A stretch of DNA of 64,000 nt from Actinoplanes sp. L3-i22 (lineage in GTDB: Bacteria > Actinomycetota > Actinomycetes > Mycobacteriales > Micromonosporaceae), in the NCBI RefSeq assembly GCF_019704555.1, contig NZ_AP024745.1, positions 1,000,501-1,064,500 on the forward strand. The letters are read 5' to 3'. The notes under the pieces were generated by a model that was not told the DNA's origin, ran no database searches, and saw only the letters and a program-made list of their open reading frames with translations. A program made the translations under genes and the position numbers. Shown here one piece after another: positions 20,212 through 29,235 of this stretch; within the stretch, counting starts at the first letter, position 1; the number at the start of each line of letters is the position of its first letter.

Positions 20212-20593
20212 GGGGGTGACTGGTTTCGACTTCGTACGTGGAGACAGGGGAAGCGAGCCGAGGAAGCCAACGTCGTCTCGAGAATCGGTCGTTGGAAACT
20301 TATAAGCGCCAACTCTAAGTTTGACGCTGACCAGTACGCTCTCGCCGCCTGAGGCAAGTAGCGTGGTCTGTCGGTCTGGGAGCGCCTCCGTCCCAGCTGC
20401 CGGCATCAGCTAGGAGGCTGGCCAACCGGTCCCGGTCGCGGGGACCGCACGGCGAGATTAATCTGCGACTGGGCCCATCGTCCGGACTTGCTCACGTGAG
20501 CCGGAGGGCCGAGTAGGGATTTAGTGAGCTGCGCTCGGAGAAGCCCTGACGAAGCAGCGAAGGACCCGGGTTCGATTCCCGGCACCTCCACCC
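20212..20593 (+). ncRNA. ssrA: Transfer-messenger RNA (tmRNA)
   Basis: 5' GGGGGTG (20212-20218) pairs with CACCTCC (20583-20589) to form the tRNA-like acceptor stem, and the T-arm sequence GGGTTCGATTCCC lies just before it. The reading frame resumes after GCC at 20308-20310 and encodes the tag N-S-K-F-D-A-D-Q-Y-A-L-A-A followed by TGA (20350-20352); A-L-A-A is the classical degradation signal. The genomic 3' end reads ACCCA, so the mature CCA is only partly encoded. smpB lies upstream. Confidence 0.95.
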
Positions 20594-20638
20594 AGTGGGG
20601 GTCACTCGAAGCCGCGAGAGCGGTGAGAGTTCACCTGG

Positions 20639-20675
20639 AACGGCGGCACGGCCCGAAATGGGTCGGGCCGCCGTT
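20639..20675 (+). terminator. ssrA terminator
   Basis: AACGGCGGC (20639-20647) pairs with GCCGCCGTT (20667-20675), about 45 nt after the tmRNA 3' end and followed by GTCGTTTCC. Confidence 0.7.
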
Positions 20676-20719
20676 GTCGTTTCCTGCTTGGTCGGACGGT
20701 GGGGATCGCGGGGGTGTGG

Positions 20720-20992
20720 TTATTTGTCCTGGTAGTGGCGGTAGCAGGAGGCAATCTCCAGATCGGTGCCGCGGACGCGGTAGATCAGGCGGTGTTCGTC
20801 GTTGATGCGGCGGGACGACCAGCCGGCCAACGGGCCTCGCAGCATCTCGGGCTTGCCGATCCCGGTTCCCTGCGGGTCCCGTTGTACGTCGATGATCAGC
20901 TTGCTGATGCGCCGGGCCATCTTCATGTCCCGGCGCAGCCAGCCGTCGTAGTCCTGCCATGCGTTGGGCGTGAAGACGATGCGCAGGCTCAC
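20720..20992 (-). CDS. yoeB: Txe/YoeB-family toxin (mRNA interferase)
   Basis: Toxin of 90 residues that cleaves mRNA on the ribosome. It aligns well by eye with E. coli YoeB: WQDYDGWLRRDMKMARRISKLI, GKPEMLRGPLAGWSSRRINDEHRLIYRV and the C-terminal C-Y-R-H-Y. Counterparts of the YoeB active residues are present (Glu49, Arg61/Arg62, His86, Tyr87), so it should be active. GTG 20992 overlaps the antitoxin stop (GTGA), which couples toxin translation to antitoxin. Confidence 0.92.
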   Translation of the reverse strand: MSLRIVFTPNAWQDYDGWLRRDMKMARRISKLIIDVQRDPQGTGIGKPEMLRGPLAGWSSRRINDEHRLIYRVRGTDLEIASCYRHYQDK

Positions 20993-21282
20993 GCGGCGTC
21001 CTTGCCCCGCTCGGGCGTGGTGGCGGCGCCGGGGTCCAGCAGCGGGTGTTCCTCGAGCAGCCCGGCGTCGGCCTGCGCGATGCTTTCCAGCAGGCGGCGA
21101 GCGTTGGTGGCGGACCCGAGCGCGTGCAGCGTCTCGGTCATCGCGTTCCATTCGTCGAGCGAGACCATGACGACCGCCTTGCCGCCTCCGCGGGGGATGA
21201 CGCACTCCTCGGCGTCCTCGATCACCGCGTCGACCACGGCCGCGAAGTTCTTCCGCACATCGCTGATCGTCAAAACCTTCAT
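20989..21282 (-). CDS. yefM: YefM/Phd-family antitoxin
   Basis: Antitoxin of 97 residues, transcribed before the toxin with a 4-base overlap. The N-terminal DNA-binding and dimer domain is typical for Phd/YefM (MKVLTISDVRKNFAAVVDAV, then VIPRGGGKAVVMVSLDEWNAM). The acidic, disordered C-terminal part (ESIAQADAGLLEEHPLL) would wrap the toxin. It is expected to repress its own operon together with YoeB; four GTAC cores upstream, three of them 12 bp apart, form the likely operator. Confidence 0.92.
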   Translation of the reverse strand: MKVLTISDVRKNFAAVVDAVIEDAEECVIPRGGGKAVVMVSLDEWNAMTETLHALGSATNARRLLESIAQADAGLLEEHPLLDPGAATTPERGKDAA

Positions 21283-21679
21283 GGTGGTGGCCCCCACTTT
21301 CACGTTGCGTACCTCCGAATGTACGTCTGAGCGTACGGCTGCAGCAATCGAAGCGGCCGTACGTCGGTGGTGTCGGGCCAGCAGCTTGGCCCGGTCGGTC
21401 GGGCGGGTGTGGATGGGCTGTGGACAACCCGCTGGTGTGGACAGCCCGGATCGATGGGCGTCACGCAATCAGGCGGCGTGGGGTGCATGATTAGGTTGAG
21501 GTTACTGAGAGTGATGTGATGAGTTGTAGGGTGACGAGGGTCATGGGGGAGCGTAAGCTACCGGCGAGTAACAAGCTCATGCCTTGAACGCGTTCATGGT
21601 CGGCATCCGTGAAGACACCCACATTCACGTTTCCGCCGTAGGTCCGGCAACGTCGCTAGAACTACATGGGAGTCGATTG
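21283..21679. other. Divergent region between yefM and pntA
   Basis: 397 bp. The half next to yefM holds the GTAC operator. The rest contains two TGTGGACA-type words (around 21417-21442), a GC-poorer stretch and a possible pntA leader. No gene is called; the open frame running into pntA begins without a ribosome site. Confidence 0.5.
21309..21362 (-). promoter_or_regulatory. Predicted YefM-YoeB operator (phased GTAC cores)
   Basis: GTAC occurs at 21309, 21321, 21333 and 21359 in contexts GCGTACC, TGTACGT, GCGTACGG and CCGTACGT, 27-80 nt upstream of the yefM ATG. The first three are exactly 12 bp apart. In E. coli YefM binds TGTACA palindromes whose centres are 12 bp apart, so the spacing supports an operator. 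Confidence 0.6.
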
Positions 21680-23191
21680 ATGATCATTGGTGTTCTTGGG
21701 GAGTCCAGTGCTGGTGAGCGGCGTGTCGCCGCGACGCCGGCGACTGTGGGGCAGTTGCTCAAGCTGGGGTATGAGGTGGTCGTCGAGCCGGGGGCGGGGC
21801 GCCAGGCGTCCTTCTCCGACGAGGCGTACGCGGAGGCCGGCGCGACGATCGGCGATCCGTACCGGGCCGATGTGGTCTTCACGATCAACGCGCCGGAGCC
21901 GGCCCGGCTCGATCGGCTGAAGCCGGGAGCGACGCTGGTCGGGGTCTTCAGCCCGCGGCTGAACCAGGAGCTCGTCGACGAGTTCGCGCGGCGGCCGATC
22001 ACCGTGCTGTCGATGGACGCGGTGCCGCGGATCTCGCGGGCGCAGTCACTGGACGTGCTGTCGTCGATGGCCAACATCGCCGGGTACCGCGCGGTGATCG
22101 AGGCGGCGCACGCGTTCGGACGGTTCTTCACCGGGCAGGTGACCGCGGCCGGCAAGGTGCCGCCGGCGAAGGTGCTGGTGGCCGGCGTCGGCGTGGCCGG
22201 GCTCGCGGCGATCGGCGCGGCCGGCAGCCTGGGTGCGATCGTCCGCGCCACCGACCCCCGGCCGGAGGTCGCCGACCAGGTCAAGTCGCTGGGCGGGGAG
22301 TACCTCGCGGTGCGGGCGGCGGACGTCGAGGTCTCCTCGACCGGGTACGCCAAGGAGATGTCCGACGACTACAACGAGCGGGCGGCGCGGCTCTACGCCG
22401 AGCAGTGCGCGGACGTGGACATCATCATCACCACCGCGCTGATCCCCGGGCGGCCCGCGCCGCGCCTCCTCACCGAGCGCATGGTGGCGAGCATGAAGCC
22501 GGGCAGCGTGATCGTCGACATGGCCGCCGCGAACGGCGGGAACGTCGAGGGCGCGGTCGCCGGCGAGGCGGTCACCACGGCGAACGGCGTGACCATCATC
22601 GGGTACACCGATCTGGCCGGGCGGCTTCCCGCGCAGGCGTCCCAGCTCTACGGCACCAACCTGGTGAACCTGATGAAGCTGATGACGCCGGAACGCGACG
22701 GACAGCTGGTGCTCGACTTCGAGGACGTGGTGCAGCGCTCGATCACGGTCGTACGCGAAGGGGATTTGACCTGGCCCCCGCCGCCGGTGGCGGTCTCGGC
22801 GGCGCCGCCGGCGGTGGAGCAGCCGCCCGTCAAAGCGCTGGAGAAGCCGAAAAATCGGACGCTCCCCGTGGCCGGTGTGGGCGCGGCGCTGTTGTTCCTG
22901 CTCACGGCACTGGCGCCGGCCGCGCTCCGCGGGCATCTCACGGTGTTCGCGCTGGCGATCGTGATCGGGTACTACGTGATCGGGCACGTGCACCACGCCC
23001 TGCACACACCGCTGATGTCGGTGACCAATGCGATCTCCGGGATCATCGTGGTCGGCGCGCTCCTGCAGCTCGGGCACGGCGGCGCCGTCGTCACCGCGCT
23101 GGCGTTCGTCGCCATCCTGCTGGCCAGCATCAACGTCTTCGGTGGCTTCGCGGTGACCCGCCGCATGCTCGCCATGTTCACCAGGAGCTGA
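21680..23191 (+). CDS. pntA: NAD(P) transhydrogenase alpha subunit
   Basis: Proton-translocating transhydrogenase, alpha subunit, 503 residues; it exchanges hydride between NADH and NADP+ using the proton gradient. ATG 21680 gives [20 protein letters not shown], the standard start. The NAD-binding domain I shows the Rossmann loop [20 protein letters not shown]. After a Pro-rich linker, four C-terminal membrane segments form part of the proton channel (domain II), as in the undivided E. coli PntA. pntB follows after 5 nt. Confidence 0.95.
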   Translation: MIIGVLGESSAGERRVAATPATVGQLLKLGYEVVVEPGAGRQASFSDEAYAEAGATIGDPYRADVVFTINAPEPARLDRLKPGATLVGVFSPRLNQELVDEFARRPITVLSMDAVPRISRAQSLDVLSSMANIAGYRAVIEAAHAFGRFFTGQVTAAGKVPPAKVLVAGVGVAGLAAIGAAGSLGAIVRATDPRPEVADQVKSLGGEYLAVRAADVEVSSTGYAKEMSDDYNERAARLYAEQCADVDIIITTALIPGRPAPRLLTERMVASMKPGSVIVDMAAANGGNVEGAVAGEAVTTANGVTIIGYTDLAGRLPAQASQLYGTNLVNLMKLMTPERDGQLVLDFEDVVQRSITVVREGDLTWPPPPVAVSAAPPAVEQPPVKALEKPKNRTLPVAGVGAALLFLLTALAPAALRGHLTVFALAIVIGYYVIGHVHHALHTPLMSVTNAISGIIVVGALLQLGHGGAVVTALAFVAILLASINVFGGFAVTRRMLAMFTRS

Positions 23192-23196
23192 CCCCG

Positions 23197-24615
23197 ATGA
23201 CCATCGAAACGGCCGCTCAATCCGCGTATCTCGTCGCCGCGCTGCTCTTCATCCTGGCGCTCGCCGGACTCTCCCGGCACGAGAGCGCCAAGCTCGGCAA
23301 TGCCTTCGGCATCGCCGGCATGGCCCTGGCTCTTCTGGCCACCATCGCGCTGGCCATCGACGACCATTTGCACGGTACGGCGTTGGCCCTGCTCCTGGTC
23401 GCCGTCGCGGTCGGCGCCACGATCGGCCTGTACCGGGCCGGCAAGGTCGAGATGACCGGCATGCCGGAGCTGATCGCCCTGCTGCACAGCTTCGTCGGCC
23501 TGGCCGCGGTGCTCGTCGGGTGGAACGGTTACCTGCACGTCGAGGGCGATCCGGACGGGGCCGAGGCGACCGTGCTGGCCGCCCAGGACCTGCTCGGGAT
23601 CCACAGCGCCGAGGTGTTCATCGGGGTGTTCATCGGCGCGGTGACGTTCACCGGGTCCATCGTGGCGTTCCTCAAGCTGTCCGGGCGGATCAACTCCCGG
23701 CCGTTGACGCTGCCCGGCAAGAACCTGCTCAACGTCGGGGCGCTGGTCGCGTTCGTCCTGCTCACAGTCTGGTTCGTGATCGACCCGCACCTGTGGCTGC
23801 TGATCCTGGTGACGGCGATCGCGCTGGCGCTCGGGTGGCATCTGGTGGCGTCGATCGGTGGCGGGGACATGCCGGTCGTGGTGTCGATGCTGAACAGCTA
23901 CTCCGGCTGGGCGGCGGCGGCCTCCGGCTTCCTGCTCTCCAACGACCTGCTGATCGTGACCGGGGCGCTGGTCGGGTCGTCGGGCGCGTACCTGTCGTAC
24001 ATCATGTGCAAGGCGATGAACCGGTCCTTCCTGTCGGTGATCGCCGGCGGGTTCGGGATCGAGTCCGGGCCGTCCGACGACACCGACTACGGCGAGCACC
24101 GTGAGATCCAGGCCGACGCGGTCGCCAAGCTGCTCGCCACGGCCGAATCGGTGATCATCACGCCGGGGTACGGGATGGCGGTCGCCCAGGCGCAGTACGG
24201 CGTCGCCGAGCTGACCCGCAAGCTGCGCGAGAAGGGCGTGGACGTCAAGTTCGGCATCCACCCGGTCGCGGGCCGGCTGCCCGGACACATGAACGTGCTG
24301 CTCGCCGAGGCGAAGGTGCCCTACGACGTGGTCCTCGAGATGGACGAGATCAACGACGATTTTGCCCGTACGTCGGTGGTCCTGGTGATCGGCGCGAACG
24401 ACACGGTGAACCCGGCCGCCACCGACGACCCGTCGAGCCCGATCGCGGGCATGCCGGTCCTGAAGGTGTGGGAGGCCGCCGAGGTGATCATCTTCAAGCG
24501 CTCGATGGCGTCCGGGTACGCGGGCGTGCAGAACCCGCTGTTCTTCCGCGCGAACAGCGCCATGCTGTTCGGCGACGCCAAGGACCGGGTGAACGACATC
24601 CTCAAGGCGTTCTGA
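23197..24615 (+). CDS. pntB: NAD(P) transhydrogenase beta subunit
   Basis: Beta subunit, 472 residues: about eight to nine TMs (proton channel, remainder of domain II) and a C-terminal NADP(H)-binding domain III with [39 protein letters not shown] and [12 protein letters not shown]. All these motifs match active transhydrogenases. The pair probably supplies NADPH. A terminator follows 18 nt after the stop. Confidence 0.96.
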   Translation: MTIETAAQSAYLVAALLFILALAGLSRHESAKLGNAFGIAGMALALLATIALAIDDHLHGTALALLLVAVAVGATIGLYRAGKVEMTGMPELIALLHSFVGLAAVLVGWNGYLHVEGDPDGAEATVLAAQDLLGIHSAEVFIGVFIGAVTFTGSIVAFLKLSGRINSRPLTLPGKNLLNVGALVAFVLLTVWFVIDPHLWLLILVTAIALALGWHLVASIGGGDMPVVVSMLNSYSGWAAAASGFLLSNDLLIVTGALVGSSGAYLSYIMCKAMNRSFLSVIAGGFGIESGPSDDTDYGEHREIQADAVAKLLATAESVIITPGYGMAVAQAQYGVAELTRKLREKGVDVKFGIHPVAGRLPGHMNVLLAEAKVPYDVVLEMDEINDDFARTSVVLVIGANDTVNPAATDDPSSPIAGMPVLKVWEAAEVIIFKRSMASGYAGVQNPLFFRANSAMLFGDAKDRVNDILKAF

Positions 24616-24633
24616 GTACGGCGTGACGTCGCT

Positions 24634-24660
24634 GGGCCCCGGTCGATACGGCCGGGGCCC
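24634..24660 (+). terminator. pntB terminator hairpin
   Basis: GGGCCCCGG-(9 nt)-CCGGGGCCC, a 9-bp stem followed by the T-rich element at 24661-24692. Confidence 0.7.
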
Positions 24661-24692
24661 GTTCCGTCGTACCCAAATCGATTGTGGTTTTC
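24661..24692 (+). repeat. Short intergenic element, copy A
   Basis: GTTCCGTCGTACC, then AAATCGATTG and TGGTTTTC. It closely matches 36937-36972 and more weakly 63151-63189. It sits directly after a GC-rich hairpin downstream of pntB. Confidence 0.5.
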
Positions 24693-24715
24693 GGGGTTGT
24701 TCTTTTGCGGCTTGC

Positions 24716-24970
24716 TCACTGGCGGCGGACGAAGAGGGGGTAGGCCTCCGGGCGGCCGTGCCGGTCCTGGGTGACGCTCCAGTGCTGCAGGACCCAGCCG
24801 GCCCGGGTGATCGCGCGGAGCATGACGGTCCAGTCGGCGATGTTGCCGGAGAGCTGGTGGCCGCTGGCCGGGGATTTCAGGCGCGGCGTGAAGTACCAGT
24901 CGCCCGCGTCGAACGCCTCCTGCGCCTCGGTGCCGAGCGTGTTGGCCTTGGCGTTCTTGATCCACCCCAT
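24716..24970 (-). CDS. Small conserved-type hypothetical protein
   Basis: 84 residues, MGWIKNAKANTLGTEAQEAF to the end YPLFVRRQ, with normal codon bias and an ATG start. Trp/Tyr-rich with alternating charges (GDWYFTPRL, GNIADWTVMLRAITRAGWVLQHWSV). It looks like a small cytoplasmic alpha/beta protein. I recognise no family; it is convergent with pntB. Confidence 0.6.
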   Translation of the reverse strand: MGWIKNAKANTLGTEAQEAFDAGDWYFTPRLKSPASGHQLSGNIADWTVMLRAITRAGWVLQHWSVTQDRHGRPEAYPLFVRRQ

Positions 24971-25089
24971 GCCTGGTCAGGCTAGTCCAGGCGGGCGACC
25001 GTCGATCGTCGAATCGGCCGACAACGGGGCAGTTCCATGTATCGATGAAAGGTTAAGATTCTTTCACGTTCGACCCATGGGGGATATTG

Positions 25090-27459
25090 ATGAGCCGTAT
25101 CAGTCTGGCTCGCCTCGGAGCTGCCGCCGCCGTCGGGATGCTGGTCGCGGGGGTCTTCGCCGCGCCCGCCCTGGCCGCCACCGGCACGGTCCTGGGCGTC
25201 TTCACCACGAGCTCCGGCACGCCGATTGCCGGCGCCAGCGTCACCGCCTACTCGGGCGAGGGCGACTGGCTCAAGGACACCACGACCAACTCCGCGGGCA
25301 GCTACCGTCTCACCGGCGTGACCGCCGGTGGCGGCGTGCAGCTCCAGTTCAACAACAACGGCCTCGAGCACTGGGCTCCCGGCGTGATCGACCAGGCGAA
25401 TGCCACGACGTACGCGCTGGCGGCGGGCGGCACCCTCACGGTCGACGAGAAGCAGCCGGTGACCGGCACCATCGCCGGGCACTTCACCGACGCGGGTGGG
25501 GCGCCGGTGCCGTACGCGAACGTCACCGTCAGCGGCCTCGCCTCGTGGGCCTGGCTCTACGGCTCCGCCGACGACCAGGGCGCCTACTCGGTCGAGGCGC
25601 TGCCGGGCACCTACCGGGTCTCGTTCAAGTGGGACAGCGTCGAGCAGTGGGCGGTCCAGGCCGCCGACGAGGACGCCGCGACCACGATCACCGTCACCGG
25701 CGGGCAGACCACCACGGTCGACGACCACAAGCTGCCGACCGGCACGGTCGGTGGCCACCTGGCCGCGGCCGACGGGTCGCCGCTGCCCGAGGCGCGGATC
25801 ACCCTGCACCGCGGCGACCAGCAGGTCGGCTACGCGGTCACCGACGAAGAGGGCAACTACTCGCTCGGCGAGGCGCTGGCCGGCGACGGCTACACGGTGT
25901 CCTACGCGGTCGGCGACGGTCCCGACATCTACGTGCCCGGCACGGCCGACCCGGCCAAGGCCCACAAGTTCAGTGTCGTGACGGGTCAGCTGACCACGAT
26001 CGACGACACCCGGCCCACCCCGGCCACCGTGCACGGCAAGCTGCTCGGCGGCGACGGCAGCCCCAAGGTGGGCTACCCGGTCACGGTCGCGCTGGCCAGC
26101 AACGACAACTGGGTTCAGCTCGACGCCACCACCGGCGCCGACGGCACCTGGACGGTGCACGACGTCACCCCGGGCGACTACCGGGTCTCCTTCACCGGCC
26201 CCGACGGCGGCCGCAGCCAGTGGGCGTTCGGGAAGAGCACCGAGGACACCGCCACGCTGATCCCGGTCACCAGCGGCGGCGACATCACCGTCGACGACAC
26301 CTGGCTGCCCGGCGCCACCCTGGTGGTCAACGCGGTCGACGCCGGCACCGGCGCCGCGGTCAGCGACTACTGCGTGTCGGTCCTCTCGCCCGGCGACGGC
26401 TCCGGCTGTGCCACCAGCGGCAGCCAGGTCACCATCACCGACCTGCCGGGCGGCACCTACCAGATGTCGGCCAGCCCGGGCGAGGGCAGCTACTACCTCG
26501 CCACCGACCTGCAGCCGGTGACGCTGACCCCCGGCGAGACCAGCACGGCGACGATCCGGCTGACGCTCGGCGGCAAGGTGTCGTTCGCGGTCACCGACCA
26601 CGTGAGCGGCGCGCCCGTCAACCGGGTGTGCCCGGCGTTCGAGGTGCTCGGGCACGGCGGCCTGCCGGACGGCTACGGCGACTGCACCGACGCCACCGGC
26701 AAGGCGACCACGGTCAGCATGGCCGGCGGCACCTACGAGATGTACGCGGTCGCGCCCACCGGCTACGGCGACCAGTGGGTCGGCAAGACCGGCGGCACCG
26801 GCGACCAGAAGGCGGCGGCCCGCATCAAGGTCACACCCGGCAAGACCGTGAAGGCGCCGGCCGTGCTGCTCGACAAGCCGGGCACCATCACCGGCACGGT
26901 CACCGACGCGACCGGCAAGCCGCTGGGCGGGACGAACGTGTCGTGGAGCGCCTGGGGTGACGCCGGGCCGGCCTGGGGCACCGACGCCGACGCGCAGGGC
27001 CACTACACGATCAGTGACCTCGGGCCGTACGCGTGGCCGCTGCTCTTCGGCGCCACCGGATACCCGCGGCAGTGGTCCGGGCACGGGGGCAACCGCTTCC
27101 TGGCCGAGACGGTGACCGTGGTGCCGTCCGGAACCACCACGTACGACTTCACCCCGGTGGCCGGATCGACGATCAAGGGCACGGTGACCGCGCCGGCCGG
27201 GGCGAACTGGCGGATCCACGCGTTCAACGCCGCTACCGGTGACCAGATGGGGGTGTTCGACTCGTACAACGTGGGGGCGGGCGGCGCCTACGAGATGCCG
27301 GTGATCGGCGGTCAGCAGGTGAAGGTCGACTGGAGCTGGTACATCGGCGAGTCCGACCATCACGGCTGGTACGACAACGCCGGGGACATCGACACCGCGA
27401 CCAAGGTCGGGATCCCGGCCAACGGCGGCACGAAGAACCTGAACCTGACGATCAACTAG
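25090..27459 (+). CDS. Secreted protein with eight carboxypeptidase-regulatory-like (CnaB/SpaA-type) repeats
   Basis: 789 residues: signal peptide (MSRISLARLGAAAAVGMLVA ... A-L-A-A) and then about eight domains of roughly 90-95 residues, each starting with a G-T-(I/V)-x-G-type strand and closing with G-x-Y-x-(V/M)-S-F-type strands (for example GTVGGHLAAADGSPLP, GTITGTVTDATGKPLG). These are Ig-like prealbumin folds found as spacers or stalks in surface and adhesive proteins. There is no sortase motif, catalytic domain or TM at the C-terminus, so it is released or held by binding. ATG 25090 follows GGGGGA; a possible -10 TAAGAT lies at 25054-25059. Confidence 0.8.
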   Translation: MSRISLARLGAAAAVGMLVAGVFAAPALAATGTVLGVFTTSSGTPIAGASVTAYSGEGDWLKDTTTNSAGSYRLTGVTAGGGVQLQFNNNGLEHWAPGVIDQANATTYALAAGGTLTVDEKQPVTGTIAGHFTDAGGAPVPYANVTVSGLASWAWLYGSADDQGAYSVEALPGTYRVSFKWDSVEQWAVQAADEDAATTITVTGGQTTTVDDHKLPTGTVGGHLAAADGSPLPEARITLHRGDQQVGYAVTDEEGNYSLGEALAGDGYTVSYAVGDGPDIYVPGTADPAKAHKFSVVTGQLTTIDDTRPTPATVHGKLLGGDGSPKVGYPVTVALASNDNWVQLDATTGADGTWTVHDVTPGDYRVSFTGPDGGRSQWAFGKSTEDTATLIPVTSGGDITVDDTWLPGATLVVNAVDAGTGAAVSDYCVSVLSPGDGSGCATSGSQVTITDLPGGTYQMSASPGEGSYYLATDLQPVTLTPGETSTATIRLTLGGKVSFAVTDHVSGAPVNRVCPAFEVLGHGGLPDGYGDCTDATGKATTVSMAGGTYEMYAVAPTGYGDQWVGKTGGTGDQKAAARIKVTPGKTVKAPAVLLDKPGTITGTVTDATGKPLGGTNVSWSAWGDAGPAWGTDADAQGHYTISDLGPYAWPLLFGATGYPRQWSGHGGNRFLAETVTVVPSGTTTYDFTPVAGSTIKGTVTAPAGANWRIHAFNAATGDQMGVFDSYNVGAGGAYEMPVIGGQQVKVDWSWYIGESDHHGWYDNAGDIDTATKVGIPANGGTKNLNLTIN

Positions 27460-27466
27460 GCACGCG

Positions 27467-27495
27467 CGGGGGCGAACCGGATCGGTTCGCCCCCG
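27467..27495 (+). terminator. Terminator after the secreted repeat protein
   Basis: CGGGGGCGAACCG-GAT-CGGTTCGCCCCCG, a perfect 13-bp stem with a 3-nt loop, 8 nt after the stop. Confidence 0.8.
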
Positions 27496-27531
27496 TGGCC
27501 CGGGCCGGGTCACGGGCGGGTTGTGGACAAC

Positions 27532-27562
27532 AAAAAACGCCCGGACTCAGTCCGGGCGTTTT
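27532..27562 (-). terminator. Intrinsic terminator of tRNA-Ala
   Basis: CGCCCGGAC-TGA-GTCCGGGCG on the minus strand followed by TTTTTTG, directly downstream of the tRNA. The plus-strand side also ends in TTTT, so it may act in both directions. Confidence 0.85.
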
Positions 27563-27569
27563 GCAAGGG

Positions 27570-27642
27570 TGGAGCTGAGGGGACTCGAACCCCTGACCCC
27601 CACACTGCCAGTGTGGTGCGCTACCAGCTGCGCCACAGCCCC
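27570..27642 (-). tRNA. tRNA-Ala (anticodon GGC)
   Basis: 73 nt on the minus strand: acceptor GGGGCTG/CAGCTCC, D-arm GCGC...GCGC with AGCTGGTA loop, anticodon stem CCACA/TGTGG with loop CTGGCAG (anticodon GGC), T-arm AGGGG-TTCGAGT-CCCCT. CCA is not encoded. It reads GCC codons, which are abundant here. Confidence 0.95.
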
Positions 27643-27719
27643 TTGCCTGTCCCCAGGGCGTTTCACCCGGGCACGCTGGAAATACTACACACCCGCCGAG
27701 GGTCCCCCGCAGCACCCCC

Positions 27720-28277
27720 TCAGTTCAGCGAGACGTCCGGGGGGAAGTGGGCGACAGCAGCGAGGATGTCGCCCTGCCGGCGGAGGACCATGGCCCACAG
27801 GTCGTCCGGCCGTTCGACGAACGGGTCGCCGGGGAGGGCGTCGAAGACGAACCAGGAGCCGGCCGCGATCTCCTCCTCCAGCTGGCCGGCCGACCAGCCG
27901 GAGTAGCCGGCGAAGACGCGGATGCCGGCGACGTTCTCCCGGAGGCGCTCCGGGTCGGCGGACAGGTCGAGGGTGCCGAGGGAGCCGGCGACCGGATGAA
28001 AACCGGTCACCCGCTTCTTCACCTCGGGGCGGGTGCGGGCCAGGCAGATCGCCGACTCGGGCTGCACCGGGCCGCCCTCGAAGAGCACCGCGGGGTCGCC
28101 GGCCAGATCACCCCAGTTGCCGAGCACCTCGGCGACCGGGACCTCGGTGGCCCGGTTGAGGACCACCCCCAGGGCGCCGCCCGGCTCATGGGCGACGAGC
28201 AGCACGACCGTACGGTCGAAGTTGGGATCTTTGAGGGTCGGGGTGGCAACCAGCAACTGACCGGTCATCGACTCCAC
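27720..28277 (-). CDS. YqgE/AlgH-family (UPF0301) protein
   Basis: 185 residues. Conserved family start TGQLLVATPTLKDPNFDRTVVLLVAHEPGGALGVVLNR, then FEGGPVQPESAICLAR and the C-terminal RVFAGYSGWSAGQLEEEIAAGSWFV. GTG 28277 is chosen because GGAGG lies 7 nt upstream; ATG 28268, three codons later, is also possible. The family is widespread and its biochemical role is unclear. It is divergent from the MTA phosphorylase gene. Confidence 0.9.
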   Translation of the reverse strand: MESMTGQLLVATPTLKDPNFDRTVVLLVAHEPGGALGVVLNRATEVPVAEVLGNWGDLAGDPAVLFEGGPVQPESAICLARTRPEVKKRVTGFHPVAGSLGTLDLSADPERLRENVAGIRVFAGYSGWSAGQLEEEIAAGSWFVFDALPGDPFVERPDDLWAMVLRRQGDILAAVAHFPPDVSLN

Positions 28278-28380
28278 CGACCGGCCTCCGATCCGCTGCC
28301 CCTCACCGAACACGGGATGCCTGCCGCCCGTCCGACGTCAACGCCATGTCAGCACATTAGCCTGCGATTCCGGCCACCGA

Positions 28381-28386
28381 TAAGGT
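28381..28386 (+). promoter_or_regulatory. -10 box of the MTA phosphorylase gene
   Basis: TAAGGT fits TANNNT and ends 6 nt before the ATG at 28393, consistent with a leaderless mRNA. Confidence 0.4.
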
Positions 28387-28392
28387 CTGTAC

Positions 28393-29199
28393 ATGAACCC
28401 GTCACCCCCGGCAGCAGAGATCGGTGTCATCGGCGGATCCGGTCTGTACGCACTGCTCGACGGCGCCATTGAACACGACGTCGCGACGCCGTACGGTCCG
28501 CCATCCGACAAGATCACGATTGCCGAGGTCGGCGGCCGGCGGGTGGCGTTCCTGCCGCGGCACGGGCGGGACCATCGTTTCCCGCCGCACAAGATCCCCT
28601 ACCGGGCGAATCTCTGGGCGCTGCGCTCGCTGGGGGTGCGTCAGATCATCGCCCCGTGCGCGGTCGGTGGCCTGCGGCCGGAGCTGGGCCCGGGCACGTT
28701 CGTGGTGCCGGATCAGCTGATCGACCGGACGAGCGGCCGGGTGCAGACGTTCTACGACGAGGGCGCGGTGCACGTGTCGTTCGCCGATCCGTACTGTCCG
28801 GACGGCCGGGCCGCGGTCCTGGATTCCGCCGCCCGGGTGAACGCGGTCGACGGCGGCACCATGATCGTCGTCGAGGGCCCCCGGTTCTCGACCCGCGCCG
28901 AGTCCCGCTGGTTCACCTCGATCGGCGGCACGATCGTGAACATGACCGGTCACCCGGAAGCGGTCCTCGCTCGCGAGCTGGCCCTCTGCTACACCGCCAT
29001 CGCGCTCGTCACCGACCTGGACGCGGGCGTCGAGGGCGATCACGGGGTGACCCAGGACGAGGTCTTCGGCGTCTTCGCGGAGAACACCGCCCGGCTCCGG
29101 GACGTGCTGCTCGACGCGGTGGCCAAGCTGCCGGTCGCGCGCACCTGCCCGTGTCAGGACGCCCTTCAGGGCATCAAGCTCCCCTTCGAGCTGCCCTGA
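28393..29199 (+). CDS. mtnP: S-methyl-5'-thioadenosine phosphorylase (PNP/MTAP family)
   Basis: 268 residues. It cleaves methylthioadenosine with phosphate to adenine and methylthioribose-1-phosphate in methionine and polyamine salvage. The phosphate loop GGSGLY is at 14-19, followed by RHGRDHRFPPHKIPYRAN, IAPCAVGGLRPELGPGTFVVPDQLIDRT and NMTGHPEAVLARELALCYTAIALVTDLDAG. The last segment ends in D-L-D-A-G, which in this family leaves some doubt between MTA and 6-oxopurine substrates. Same layout as the mycobacterial Rv0535-type enzyme. Confidence 0.88.
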   Translation: MNPSPPAAEIGVIGGSGLYALLDGAIEHDVATPYGPPSDKITIAEVGGRRVAFLPRHGRDHRFPPHKIPYRANLWALRSLGVRQIIAPCAVGGLRPELGPGTFVVPDQLIDRTSGRVQTFYDEGAVHVSFADPYCPDGRAAVLDSAARVNAVDGGTMIVVEGPRFSTRAESRWFTSIGGTIVNMTGHPEAVLARELALCYTAIALVTDLDAGVEGDHGVTQDEVFGVFAENTARLRDVLLDAVAKLPVARTCPCQDALQGIKLPFELP

Positions 29200-29235
29200 C
29201 CGCAGATCTGCCCGAGCACAACAAGATCAAAGGCG

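Noticed and set aside
21400..21450. Replication origin with DnaA boxes (TGTGGACA words)
   Set aside because: Only two partial matches and no dnaA/dnaN or AT-rich unwinding region nearby.
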